Below the pieces are notes generated by a model. That model searched no databases. It was not told where the DNA came from and saw nothing but the letters and a program-made list of their open reading frames with translations. Positions 1 to 10,049 of a stretch of DNA of 64,000 bases are shown here, piece by piece. The position numbers and the translations under genes are program-made. How positions within the stretch are numbered: position 1 is the stretch's first letter; each line of letters starts with the position of its first letter. Source of the DNA: Meconema thalassinum (taxonomy: Eukaryota > Arthropoda > Insecta > Orthoptera > Tettigoniidae); assembly GCA_946902985.2 (NCBI GenBank), contig OX336388.2, forward strand, positions 1,501,042,545 to 1,501,106,544, given 5' to 3'.

Positions 1-2484
1 CCAGGATGGAGAATCAGAAAGGAAAACTAGTAAAGGTGATCCAGTCTGACAACGGCAGAGAATACCTGAATCGAGAGTTCGACAACTACCTGAAGAAGCG
101 CGGAATCACAAGACGCCTCACAGTCCCTCACAACCCCGAACAAAACGGGGAAGTCGGAGAGGATGAATAGGACTTTGATGGAGACTGCCAGGTGCATGTT
201 GTTCGACGCCGGATTACCTCACCACTTCTGGGCGGAAGCAGTGAATACTGCAAATTACATCCGTAATCGCCTGCCATCAAAATGTATCGGAGGCAAAACA
301 CCGTACGAATTGTGGACAGGAAAGATTCCTGACATCTCGCAATTCAGACGTTTGGAAGCAAGGTTTACTTCCTGGACAGGGATCCCGGAAGAGGGAAACT
401 GCATCAACGAGGCAGAGAAGGCATGTTCATGGGTTACTCCGAAGAAACCAAGGGCTTACTCATATACTCCCCTGACAAAGACAAAGTTTTGATCAGCCGA
501 GATGTAAAATTCTTCGAGAATGAAAAGCCACTGGAAGAGACTAGGATGGAGCGCCTGGAATCCTCGAAGCAAGATATTTGTTGGGAGCTGTTCTTTGCAG
601 AACCACCGCCGCAATCGCCAAGAGAAAAAGAATCAACCAGCTGTCGTGGAGGAACCAGTCTCTCAACCCGAAATCAGAGAAGATGATGAACCTTTCTTGG
701 GTTTCGATGTGACTCCAGTGGATGATCATGATAGAACGACTGTCGAAACATCCAATACTACGCCTCAATTGATACAAGGACCTGGTCGACCCAAGATTCT
801 GCGGACTGGAAAAAGGGGAAGACCTAAGAATTTTTTTCAAACAAATCTCCAAGATGTGGAGGAGCAAGAAGAATACGAGGAGATTTTTCTAGCAGAGATT
901 CCATTCAAGGAGGCAATAACAGGACCAAACTCTAACGAGTGGCATGGTGCCATGGTCATGGAAATGGAATCTATCCTGAGAAACAATACATGGGTGCTGG
1001 TGGATCCTCCCCGTGATACCAAAGTAATTGGATGCCGGATGGTGCTGCGCGACAAACTAAAACCTGATGGAACACTTGAGAAGAGAAAGGCCAGGCTGGT
1101 GGCTCAAGGTTTCAACCAGGAGTATGGAATCAACTACTTTGACACGTTCGCACCGGTGGCGCAAATGGATCAATTCGATTCATGGTTTGTCTCGCTGCCA
1201 AGCTCGGTGTAAAAATCAGACAGTACGATATCACAACGGTTTATCTGTATGGTGACCTAGACGAGGAAATATTCATGAAACTACCGAAGAACTTCTGGGA
1301 GATGTTAGAGAGCATTGCGATGTCTGGAACTGACGACGAAACCAAGGAGAAGGCCAAGAACATGCTTCGTCAGTTGCAGGTAGGCGACAAGGTCTGCTTT
1401 CTACAAAAATCACTGTACGGATTGAAACAGGCCGGTAGAAACTGGTATGCCAAGCTGCGTGAGGTCTTGAAGTGCGGTGCCAAACCAACCGCATTGGTTC
1501 CGGAAATAACATAACTTTGATTGCCGTTTACGTTGACGACATGATGGTGCTGTCAAAATGCAAAAAGGCGATTGCTGAGATTTCCAGAGTCCTGAGTGAA
1601 AATTTCAATGTCAAGGACTTAGGATTGGCCAAACACTTCCTAGGCATCGAACTAATCCAGGAGAACGGATGTATAGCCATGCTACAGTAAGGTTACATTG
1701 AAGAGCTTCTCCAACGCTACGAGATGGCCGACTGCAACCCTGTAGTCGCACCACTCGACCCTGGAACGAAGTTGAGCAAAAATGAAAATCCCAGTACTGA
1801 CGAGTTGAAGTTGCCTTACCGCGAATTGGTAGGCGCGCTGACATACCTGTCGACAACTACACGCCCGACATTTCGTTCACTGTCAGCTACCAGGGACAGT
1901 TCAACAATTGCTTCGGATTCAAACATTGGAAAGCTGCCAAGAGAGTGCTGCGGTACTTGAAGGGGACTTCGAACATCGGGCTGATCTACGAAGCAGACAC
2001 CGAACCGATCCAAGGATTCGTCGACGCCGACTGGGGAAGCTGCCAAGAAGATAGGAGGTCCAACACGGGGTACGTGTTCCTGCTCGGCGGATGCCCTATA
2101 TCGTGGGACTCAAGAAAACAAAGAACCGTGGCCCTTAGCACCACGGAGGCCGAGTACATGGCGTTGTCAGAGTGCGCCAAGGAGGCTGTGTACTTACGTC
2201 GATTTCTGCTCGAGTTAGGCTTCAAAGACTTAGCCACTATGTTCATTTTTTGTGATAATCAAAGTGCAATTAATTTGGCAAAGAACGCGATGTATCACAG
2301 TAGAAGCAAACATATTGATATCAAACATCACTTTGTTCGTGAAGTCTTTGAGTGTAAATTTTTTGTTTTGAAGTACATCTCTACGAACGGTCAAGTTGCT
2401 GACTTTCTCACGAAGAGTTTAAGTCGAATGAACCATGAACGTTGCTTGAAGTTTGCTGGTTTGGAGAGTGTAAAGATTGTATGA
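1..2484 (+). pseudogene. copia pol remnant: integrase C-terminus, RT, RNase H
   Basis: Integrase remains include the SDNGREY motif near position 45 and the MNRTLMETARCMLF segment at 163. RT pieces follow: WVLVDPPRDTKVIGCRM near 990, then ARLVAQGFNQEYGINYFDTF near 1090. The catalytic YVDDM box is near 1530. RNase H carries DADWGS near 2020, TTEAEYMAL near 2145, CDNQSAI and the terminal HIDIKHHFVRE segment near 2310. The frame changes repeatedly (near 150, 360, 1170, 1480, 1690 and 1870) and there are in-frame stops. Only the last 179 codons (1945-2484) form a clean RNase H frame. Compared with the minus-strand copy, this one keeps the RT N-terminal half that the other has lost. Confidence 0.92.
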
Positions 2485-2503
2485 ACCTCTACTTGAGGGG
2501 AAG

Positions 2504-2741
2504 TGTTGTAACTACTTTGGTAGTTTTAATCTTATTTATCAAGTATGCGGTTCTATATATGTAAGGTGCTGCCACCTGCCCTTTTATGCTTCAGTTTAGT
2601 CTAAAACTCGCACCATGCTCGCACACGTTTAGTTTGCGCGGTTCCGCTATTGCCATCCATTTACATCAGTTCGTTATTATTATTAAACTCGTATCAGTTC
2701 GCTTTGCTTATATATCTCTGCTTTCCTTATATCCTCTTACA
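2504..2741 (+). repeat. copia 3' LTR
   Basis: A 238-bp block starts TGTTGTAAC and ends CTCTTACA. It matches the two LTRs of the inverted copy (4844-5077 and 8500-8731, reverse complement). It follows the purine tract directly and ends where homology to the other copies ends. Confidence 0.9.
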
Positions 2742-3041
2742 CTGTTTTCACATCCACTGGCTAAAAATTCAGATAATTATTTGGCAAATAGGGTAAATAC
2801 TGCTTTTAAATAGTTTGGCAGAACATCTTAAGCGCACATCTTAAGAAAATATGTCTGCTATAACGTCTTGTGCAACCTTATTAGATGAGCTAACAAAATA
2901 ATATCCTTCAAAACATCTTAATTAATAATAATAATAATAATAATAATAATCAGCATAATAATATTAATAAGATTAATAATCTACTTCAAGAAAAACAATT
3001 TGTGCACATAAAACCGTGCTAAATTGGGAAACACAATGATA
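2742..3041. other. AT-rich spacer with (AAT)n microsatellite
   Basis: No coding signal. An (AAT)n run of about ten units occupies roughly 2923-2950, followed by degenerate AAT-rich sequence. It lies between the copia LTR and the next DNA element. Confidence 0.6.
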
Positions 3042-4132
3042 CATGGTGTCCACAGGCAGGAAAAGTCAGGAATTTTGTTTTTGGTCAGGAAAAATCAGGA
3101 AAAAGTATGAAAAAATAGAGTGAGTCAGGAACAAATGGCGGAAAGTATTAGTCAGGAATTTTATATTAACCATATTAACTCCTTCAAGTTCTACTTCAGG
3201 AACTGTGACATCTGTAGAATCTTTCTGTTATAAAGATGAAGTCACAAGTGTCGAAATAAAGTGGCCCTTAATGTCGTCCAAAAGAAATTCTCTTAATTCT
3301 TGTGAAAATATTTCAGAAACCTTCAAGGAAATGTTTCCTGATAGTGCAATTGCAACAAAATTTCAATTGGGGAAGACGAAATGTTCATATGTCATCAATA
3401 AGGATTAGCTCCATACTTTCATAATTTACTGCAAGATGAAATTCTTTCATGTGATAATGTTATCTGTTTTGATGAGGCATTGAACAAAGTTGTTCAGCGA
3501 GGTCAGATGGACCTATTTGTGCATTAACTTGACATCAACAGCAATAAAGTTAACACTAGATATTTCAACAGCATCTTTATGGGATATGCAACAGCTCAAG
3601 ACATTTTAGAGGCTTTCAACCAGGGAATCTCTCCTCTTGCTAGGAGTATTTTACAGGTGTCTATGGATGGACGGAGTGTAAATTTGAGTTTCATAAAAAA
3701 GTTCAGTGACCAAATAATGGAAGATAATGCAGATGGCAAACAACTCGTTAACCTTGGTGTTTGCGGCTTTTGTCAATGGAGCCCTTCAAACAGGAATGCA
3801 TTCTGTAAAGTGGGACCTTCAATTCTTTTTGAGAGACATGTATTATGTATGTATTGAATGACTGTCCTGCACGCCGAGCAGAGTACTTTGGTTTATGTAT
3901 TATTGCATTATAATTTACTTTATTTTGTATTTTAAATGAATAAAGAGGCAAGCGTTGGGCAGCTATGGGGATGGTGGAGGCTGCAAATAAAAATAAAAAT
4001 AAATTGTTTGCTCAATAAATCTTTTTTCCGATAATACGGTGACTTTACGAGTCAGGAATTTTGTTGGAAAATGGTCAGGAAATGTCAGGAAAAGTCAGGA
4101 AAATTGACGTTGAAAATTCTGTGGACACCATG
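3042..4132. mobile_element. DNA transposon relic with 14-bp inverted ends
   Basis: The ends CATGGTGTCCACAG (3042) and CTGTGGACACCATG (ending 4132) are perfect inverted repeats. TGATA lies directly outside both ends (3037-3041 and 4133-4137), consistent with a 5-bp target duplication. Both subterminal regions carry repeats of the type CAGGAAAAGTCAGGAA in direct orientation. The interior holds transposase-like coding remains. I do not assign the superfamily: hAT would predict an 8-bp duplication, which is not seen. Confidence 0.72.
3205..3857 (+). pseudogene. Decayed transposase-like protein
   Basis: Two overlapping frames read as one broken protein. Visible segments are KFQLGKTKCSYVIN (near 3365), SCDNVICFDEALNKVVQRG (near 3455), RYFNSIFMGYATAQDILEAF (near 3560) and ILQVSMDGRSVNLSFIKKFS (near 3650). 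The FDEALNK, GYATA and VSMDG blocks resemble a transposase-like family common in animal genomes that I cannot name precisely. A stop after NKD (3408) and a later frameshift break it. It is about 215 codons, much shorter than a working transposase. Confidence 0.6.
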
Positions 4133-4754
4133 TGATATATTTTTAATAAAAATAATTCAACAGGAAATGTAAAAAAAAACATGTTTTTTGTTTCCTGAAA
4201 AAGAGACTAATAGTTGGTTAAGATGTTCTTCCTTTCACTCATTAATATGTCTCCATTTACATTTAGCAAGTTTTCAAAGCATTCTTCCCATCTTCCCATG
4301 CTTCTTTGGCATCTACTATGAATTTCCCTATATTATCCAAAACACTACTAATTTCTTATTATGGTGTTTGAAGCCATTTTCAGTGTTGCTTGAGTAATCG
4401 AAATTTGATGTTTATCAGTCGGTCAACATGATAGGTCCCATTTGTGTTGGGTTATTCCCTAATCCTGGAAAAAAATGCATGAGATTAATTTCAGGATTAG
4501 GGAATATCCCATCACAATTGGGCACCAACTGAAAAACATCAAATTTCGACTACTAATTTATCTTTTATTCTCCATCCCATCACAATTGGGCACCGACTGA
4601 AAAACTTCAAATATCGACTACTAATTTATCTTTTATTCTCCATTTCTAAGGTTCTTTAGAATACTCCAAAAATGGGTTTCCTACAGCCTGCCCTTATGTT
4701 TCCAATTTAACTTCAAATTCCTCCCATGATTTCCTTCTGGACTCTTATTATTTA
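4133..4754. other. Non-coding stretch with hairpin and 68-bp tandem duplication; possible LINE scrap
   Basis: The stretch holds an inverted repeat (4394-4467 against 4492-4552) and a tandem duplication (4508-4575, 4576-4643), listed separately. On the minus strand, 4655-4745 reads like the basic linker of a LINE ORF2 (pattern KSWEEFEVKLE), but it is too short and broken for a firm call. Confidence 0.45.
4394..4643. repeat. Inverted repeat plus 68-bp tandem duplication
   Basis: The left arm (TCGAAATTTGATGTTT...TTCCCTAATCCTG) pairs with the right arm (CAGGATTAGGGAA...AAACATCAAATTTCGA) around a loop of about 24 bases. The left arm carries roughly a dozen extra bases. The right arm is part of a 68-bp unit repeated at 4508 and 4576. 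A diverged single copy of the same arm occurs at 23024-23096, so it belongs to a dispersed family. Confidence 0.75.
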
Positions 4755-4843
4755 CTAGCAGTAGTGCCCGGCTTCGCCCTGTGGATTTATTTGTTTTATG
4801 GATGATAATTAATACTACTACAGAACTGGCACATGATACTTAA

Positions 4844-5077
4844 GGTAAGAGGATATGAGGAAACCAGAGATAAGCAAAGAGAACTGATGGTGAGTTTAAT
4901 AATAATAACGAACTGATGTACATGGATGGCCAGAGCGGAACCGCACAAACTGAACATGTGCGAACGTGGCGCGAGTTTTAGACAAACTGAAGCATAAAAG
5001 AGCAGGAGGCAGCACCTTACATATGTAGAACTGCATACTTGATAAATAAGATTAAAACTACCAAAGTAGTTACAACA
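4844..5077 (-). repeat. copia 3' LTR
   Basis: 234 bp matching the 5' LTR of the same element. On the minus strand the upstream purine tract reads TTGAGAGGAAG. The terminal base of this LTR is changed (expected CA, here CC). Confidence 0.92.
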
Positions 5078-5096
5078 CTTCCTCTCAAGTAGAGGT

Positions 5097-6110
5097 TCAT
5101 ACAATCTTTACACTCTCCAAACCAGCAAACTTCAAGCAACGTTCATGTTTCATTCGACTTAAATTCTTCATGAGAAAGTCAGCAACTTGATTGTTCGTAG
5201 AGATATACTTCAAAACAAAAAATTTACACTCGAAGACTTCACGAACAAAGTGATGTTTGATATCAATATGTTTGCTTCTACTGTGATACATCGCGTTCTT
5301 TGCCAAATTAATTGCACTTTGATTATCACAAAAAATGAACATAGTGGCTAAGTCTTTGAAGCCTAACTTGGGCAGAAATCGACGTAAGTACACAGCCTCC
5401 TTGGCGCACTCTGACAATGCCATGTACTCGGCCTCCGTGGTGCTAAGGGCCACGGTTCTTTGTTTTCTTGAGTCCCACGATATAGGGTATCCGCTGAGCA
5501 GGAACACGTACCCCGTGTAGGACCTCCTATCTTCTTGGCAGCTTCCCCAGTCGGCGTCGACGAATCCTTGGATCGGCTCGGTGTCTACTTCGTAGATCAG
5601 CCCGATGTTCGAAGTCCCCTTCAAGTACCGCAGCACTCTCTTGGCAGCTTTCCAATGTTCGACTCCGAAGCAATTGTTGAACTGTCCCAGGTAGCTGACA
5701 GCGAACGAAATGTCCGGGCGTGTAGTTGTCGACAGATATGTCAGCGCGCCTACCAATTCGCGGTAAGGCAACTTCAACTCGTCAGTACTGGGATTCTCAT
5801 TTTTGCTCAATTTCGTTCCAGGGTCGAGTGGTGTGACTACAGGGTTGCAGTCGGCCATCTCGTAGCGTTGGAGAAGCTCTTCAATGTAACCTTGCTGTAG
5901 CATGGCTATACATCTGGTCTCCTGGATTAGTTCGATGCCTAGGAAGTGTTTGGCCAATCCTAAGTCCTTGATCTTGAAATTTTCACTCAGGACTCTGGAA
6001 ATCTCGGCGATCGCCTTTTTGCATTTTGACAGCACCATCATGTCGTCAACGTAAACGGCAATCAAAGTTATGTTATTTCCGGAACTAATGCGGTTGGTTT
6101 GGCACCGCAC
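5097..6110 (-). CDS. copia RT C-terminal part and RNase H, open frame of 337 codons
   Basis: The frame starts just before the RT active site. YVDDMMVL lies at about residue 20, followed by DLGLAKHFLGIELIQ (about 50) and the connection domain YRELVGALTYLSTTTRPDIS (about 115-135). RNase H follows with FVDADWGS (about 185), STTEAEYMALSE (about 225), FCDNQSAINLAK (about 265) and HIDIKHHFVRE (about 290). The frame is uninterrupted to its stop, which sits just before the purine tract. The listed start is only the first Met of the open frame. The real polyprotein would continue upstream, where the frame is broken near 6100. Confidence 0.9.
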   Translation of the reverse strand: MRCQTNRISSGNNITLIAVYVDDMMVLSKCKKAIAEISRVLSENFKIKDLGLAKHFLGIELIQETRCIAMLQQGYIEELLQRYEMADCNPVVTPLDPGTKLSKNENPSTDELKLPYRELVGALTYLSTTTRPDISFAVSYLGQFNNCFGVEHWKAAKRVLRYLKGTSNIGLIYEVDTEPIQGFVDADWGSCQEDRRSYTGYVFLLSGYPISWDSRKQRTVALSTTEAEYMALSECAKEAVYLRRFLPKLGFKDLATMFIFCDNQSAINLAKNAMYHSRSKHIDIKHHFVREVFECKFFVLKYISTNNQVADFLMKNLSRMKHERCLKFAGLESVKIV

Positions 6111-6436
6111 TTCCTCAAGACCTCACGCAGCTTGGCATACCAGTTTCTACCGGCCTGTTTCAATCCGTACAGTGATTTTTGTAGTAAGCAGACCTTGTCA
6201 CCTCCCTGCAACTGGCGAAGCATGTTCTTGGCCTTCTCCTTGGTTTCGTCGTCAGTTCCAGACATCGCAATGCTCTCTAACATCTCCATGAAGTTCTTTG
6301 GTTGTTTCATGAATATTTCCTCGTCTAGGTCACCATACAGATAAGCCGTTGTGATATCGTACTGTCTGATTTTTACACCGAGCTTGGCAGCGAGACAAAC
6401 CATCAATCGAATCCAGGAAGTAAACCTTGCTTCCAA
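6068..6436 (-). pseudogene. copia RT middle segment after an internal deletion
   Basis: The segment reads LAAKLGVKIRQYDITTAYL, then GDLDEEIFMKQPKNF, and ends KVCLLQKSLYGLKQAGRNWY, all typical copia RT. It begins directly after FTSW, which belongs to the integrase tail. In the plus-strand copy about 0.8 kb separates these two points (roughly 388-1172). The junction shows only a few bases of shared sequence (GGA). It is out of frame with both neighbours. Confidence 0.88.
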
Positions 6437-7313
6437 ACGTTCTGAATTGCGAGATGTCAGGAATCTCTCCTGTCCACAATTCCTACGGTGTTTTGCCTCC
6501 GATACTTTTTGATGGCAGGCGATTACGGATGTAATTTGCAGTATTCACTGCTTCCACCCAGAAGTGGTGAGGTAATCCGGCGTCGAACAACATGCACCTG
6601 GCAGTCTCCATCAAAGTCCTATTCATCCTCTCCGACTTCCCGTTTTGTTCGGGGTTGTGAGGGACTGTGAGGCGTCTTGTGATTCCGCGCTTCTTCAGGT
6701 AGTTGTCGAACTCTCGATTCAGGTATTCCCTGCCGTTGTCAGACTGGATCACCTTTACTAGTTTTCCTTTCTGATTCTCCATCCTGGTAACGTACTCGAC
6801 GGTACCTTCGTAGACCTCTGATTTTGCCTTCAGAAATCTCACTTCACACCAATGAGAGTGATCGTCGATGAATTCCAAGAGGTACCTTGAACCTCCCATA
6901 GATGGAGTCAGCATTAGTCCACACACGTCCGTGTGGATCAAATCGAGTAGCTCCGTCCGTGGATCGGATTTCTTTGGAAACTGCGTCCTGGACATCTTCC
7001 CCTCGAGGCAGACTCTACAGTCCAGAGTCGTCGATGGATTTCTCAGCTCAACGCCAGAAACCCTCCCTTTTCTCACAGCTACCAAGATGTCGCCCACGTT
7101 GACATGTCCGAGCCGACGGTGTAGCAATTCTAGATCAATTATTTTGGGCGATGCAGCCATATTTGCTCGTTCCTGACTCTCACTGACGTCATATAGGTTA
7201 TTCTTCCTCTCAGCTCGCATCAAGACTTCTCCTTTTTCTTTCTCGACGACTGCGCCTTCCTTGTCAAAAATCACCTCGAGGCCGCAGTCGGTGATCTTTC
7301 CCACCGACAGCAA
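6437..7313 (-). pseudogene. copia integrase
   Basis: A near-intact frame (6483-7313, 276 codons) carries the zinc-binding HHCC region (LLHRRLGHVN...CRVCLEG) and the catalytic core: HTDVCG for the first Asp, SDNGREY for the second, and QNGKSERMNRTLME with the Glu. It ends PSKSIGGKTP, and the homologous frame continues broken to the deletion. It inserts the cDNA into the genome in a working element. The C-terminal part is missing because of the deletion. Confidence 0.9.
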
Positions 7314-8419
7314 GTTTGTCCTGAGTTCTGGAACGTGAGAAACATCTGAGAGAGAGAGACATCTATCTCTTCGTTCGCAATGCGAGTAGATAAGCGAACA
7401 CTGCCTTTTCCCACGATCTCTGCCGTTGAATCATTAGCCAATTTCACCACACCCCTTCGTGACCCATCGATCTTCGAAAAAATCGCTGAGTCGCCACAGA
7501 TATGTGAAGTGGCGCCACTGTCGAGACACCACATTCTGCGTACGCCACTGCTCTGAGTTGTCGTCGGCTGTAAGCATAGTTCTCGAGTGAAATTTGCAGA
7601 TTGAGTATTAGAACTGTCTTTACCTTTGTTCTTCGATGGATCTCTTTGTTTAAATCTGCACTGGCTGGCTCGATGACCTTGCTTTTTGCACACGTAGCAC
7701 CGGAACTCAGATCCACCTCCTTCTGTTTCACTGTTGTCCTTTAGTTTGGGTGTTAGTTTCTTATAGTTCCTGTTACCTGGACCAGTCTTCTTCTTGACGA
7801 ACATAGCTCCCGCTATTTCACCTTGTGTGCTCGATTTTCGTGCGTCACCCTCTTCGATTTTTGTCCGAAGAGCCTCAGGAGTTGGTAGGTTGTCACGTGA
7901 CTCTATTGCACACCTGAAGTTCTCGAACCGTGCCGGCAGACTGTATAAACACACAACTGTCAACAATTCCGGATTGATCGTGATGTTCATATCTCCCAAT
8001 TTGTCCACGGTGTCGAAGAATTCGTTCAGATGGTCACGCACGTCGCCATTGTCCGCCAATTTTTGTAAGATTAGCCTTTTCAGAAAGGTCGCCTTCCGAG
8101 CCGGTCCCTGGGATTGGTAGATCTGTTTCAGTCATTGCCATGTATCACGTGCCGTGACACAATTCTGGACTTGCTTTATTTCACTTGGCGACATCGACAA
8201 AATGATCAGCGACCGAGCCTTTTGATCCTTCTTGTCCCACTCTTGAATTGCCGCCGCATTTGCATTTCCAGCTGCTGGTTCTGGTTTCGTAGAATTCCCA
8301 CCGACGAATTCCCACAAATCTCCCGTAATGAGGATAGCCTGCATCTGCACGGCCCACGTGTCGAAATTGTCCTTACCGAGGGGTTCAATTCTCCCAATAC
8401 TTCCGGCATTGATTTTTGA
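7271..8419 (-). pseudogene. copia gag with zinc knuckle and protease
   Basis: Gag starts near 8419. The region 8132-8350 contains NFDTWAVQMQAIL and LWEFVGGN, typical of copia gag. A stop after TARDTWQ (near 8132) separates it from the frame 7271-8059. That frame carries LPARFENFRCAIESRD, the CCHC knuckle CYVCKKQGHRASQC (about residue 125) and the protease site WCLDSGATSHICGD (about residue 185). The frame then shifts near 7320 into integrase. Gag packages RNA and the aspartic protease processes the polyprotein in working copies. Confidence 0.9.
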
Positions 8420-8485
8420 GGTTAACTTCTGGCACGTTTTTACGAATAATTACGATTTGTTATTTACGCATTTAGACTCGCGCAT

Positions 8486-8499
8486 CTGGACCCATAACC
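8486..8499 (-). other. Primer-binding site, initiator-tRNA(Met) half type
   Basis: The minus strand reads GGTTATGGGTCCAG directly after the 5' LTR. This matches the internal (anticodon-stem) part of initiator tRNA-Met, the unusual half-tRNA primer known for Drosophila copia. It supports the LTR boundary at 8500. Confidence 0.8.
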
Positions 8500-8731
8500 T
8501 GTAAGAGGATATGAGGAAACCAGAGATAAGCAAAGCGAACTGATGGTGAGTCTAATAATAATAACGAACTGATGTACATGGATGGCAATAGCGGAACCGC
8601 GCAAACTAAACATGTGCGAACATGGCGCGGGTTTTAGTCAAACTGAAGCATAAAGGGCAGGTGGCAGCACCTTACATGTATAGAGCCGCATACTTGTTAA
8701 AAGTAAAATATAAAACTACCAATGTTACAAC
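8500..8731 (-). repeat. copia 5' LTR
   Basis: 232 bp, starting TGTTGTAAC and ending CTCTTACA on the minus strand. It resembles the 3' LTR but with visible substitutions and small indels, so the insertion is not recent. Confidence 0.92.
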
Positions 8732-9500
8732 ACTTACACTAGCAGAAAATAAATATTTTTAAATATAATTTTTTTGTGGTGGTGGTGGTTGTAGTGGGGG
8801 TGATAAGTAGTACAGTATAATGGACATAACATTCAGGTCATTTTCCCATTGTGATAATAATGAATAGGGAAACGGCTGTTTACTAACTACTGCACTGACA
8901 CATGTAATTTACAAACAAATTTTAAAATATGTTTAGAAAGAGGAGTAAGTGAAATAAGACTCTGCCTAGGGCCTATATCTCATTGGCTGTTAGAAATGTA
9001 GAGACCAATAGTGTCGTCTTTTTTCGCATAGCGCCGTAGGAAAATAATCAGAACACTTTGGAAAACTTCTGGCTGTCCCGAGCTCCTGAGGTAGAATAGT
9101 ATCATTTACCGCCACATGGCGCTCAATGATAAGTTTCGGAATAAATGAAGGTAAATTTGGAAGCACCAACACTTATTGCAGCTGATAACCTCAATATACT
9201 GCACCAACACCATTGCACTTATACAGAGGTATAATATGTTCATGATGATAACTGCTTTAAGGGGCCTAAGAAATCTTTTTGCACTAATTACTCCCCGTGA
9301 CTGCAATTTATAATCAGCGCAAGATTTAACTATTTTCGCAATTCTGCACCAGAACACTGGTAGGAGCGACGTGATGCAGCCCTAATTGCCAGTCAACAAT
9401 GGACTTATTAAAAATACTCTAGCAGTTACACAACTGTGGGCATGAATGGTTCTAGGGCCTTAATACGTGGTTTTCAACTTCAGTTTGTTTGTTATTCTAA

Positions 9501-9912
9501 ATGTAGGGAATGGAGAGCGTTGTCCAAAATATCAAGTGGACAGTGTTACCAGCAGGGTTTCAAAGTGTAAGTAAAATTTGGTGCAATTAGGAGGAACGGT
9601 GTAGATTTGTGATATAAGGGCCTAAATGCAGGGAATGGAGTGGTCTGTCTGAAATTTCAAGCAGACAGTGTCACTCGTTGGGTTCCAAAGGGTAAGTATG
9701 TGATATTTGGTTCAGATCGGTGAAACGGTGTAGATTTGTGCCAAAGGGCCTAGTGCAGGGAATTGACTGGTCTGTCATAAATTTCATGTAGACAGTGTTA
9801 CTCGCAGGGTTCCAAAGGGTAAGTATACAAATTTAGGTTCAGATCGGTTAAACGGTGTAGATTTGTTCCAAAGGGCCTAAATGCAGGGAATGGAGTGGTC
9901 TGTTTGAAATTT
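9501..9912. repeat. Minisatellite inside R1, unit about 124-129 bp
   Basis: Units begin with ATGTAGGGAATGG or ATGCAGGGAATGG at 9501, 9625, 9752 and 9881 (the last partial). Each contains GACAGTGTTACC, GGGTTCCAAAG and CGGTGTAGATTTGT variants. The second R1 copy has about two units (23990-24250), so copy number differs between paralogs. Confidence 0.85.
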
Positions 9913-10049
9913 AACATAGCATAACTATTCCTCTTGAATCTGGCTGTCATATACAAAACGAATTTTTTGAATCAGAGTTCCAGAGATTAGCTCGTTTAAA
10001 CACAAAAACTCTTCAGCTTTATTATACCGGTATTAGTTTAGATTTGTTT

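Larger units (their letters stand above)
1..2741 (+). mobile_element. Ty1/copia retrotransposon, 3' part with its 3' LTR
   Basis: The window opens inside the integrase of a copia-type element and runs through RT and RNase H to a 3' LTR. The pol order integrase-RT-RNase H is the copia order. The same family is present in inverted orientation at 4844-8731, which fixes the LTR limits. A purine-rich tract (acttgaggggaag) lies just before the LTR start at 2504. The 5' end lies outside the window, so the target duplication cannot be checked. Reading frames are broken several times, so this copy is dead. Confidence 0.93.
4844..8731 (-). mobile_element. Ty1/copia retrotransposon with two LTRs
   Basis: The element is 3,888 bp: LTR (8500-8731), primer-binding site, gag with zinc knuckle, protease, integrase, RT and RNase H, purine tract, LTR (4844-5077). 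Flanks are CTTAA (4839-4843) and CTTAC (8732-8736). The empty paralog at 25.25 kb reads CTTAA once, which identifies these as a target duplication with one later change. An internal deletion of about 0.8 kb joins the integrase end to mid-RT. The copy is therefore defective, though long frames remain. Confidence 0.95.
4755..10040 (+). repeat. Interspersed repeat R1, copy 1, interrupted by copia
   Basis: Outer parts 4755-4843 and 8737-10040 match, in reverse complement, the repeat at 23771-25335. One end carries ACTAGCAGTAGTGCCCGG with CTTCGCCC. The other carries AAAACTCTTCAGCTTTATTA. These paired end motifs are common in arthropod genomic repeats, but I cannot assign the class. Without the copia insert the copy is about 1.4 kb. 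It contains a minisatellite (9501-9912) and no convincing protein. Confidence 0.8.
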
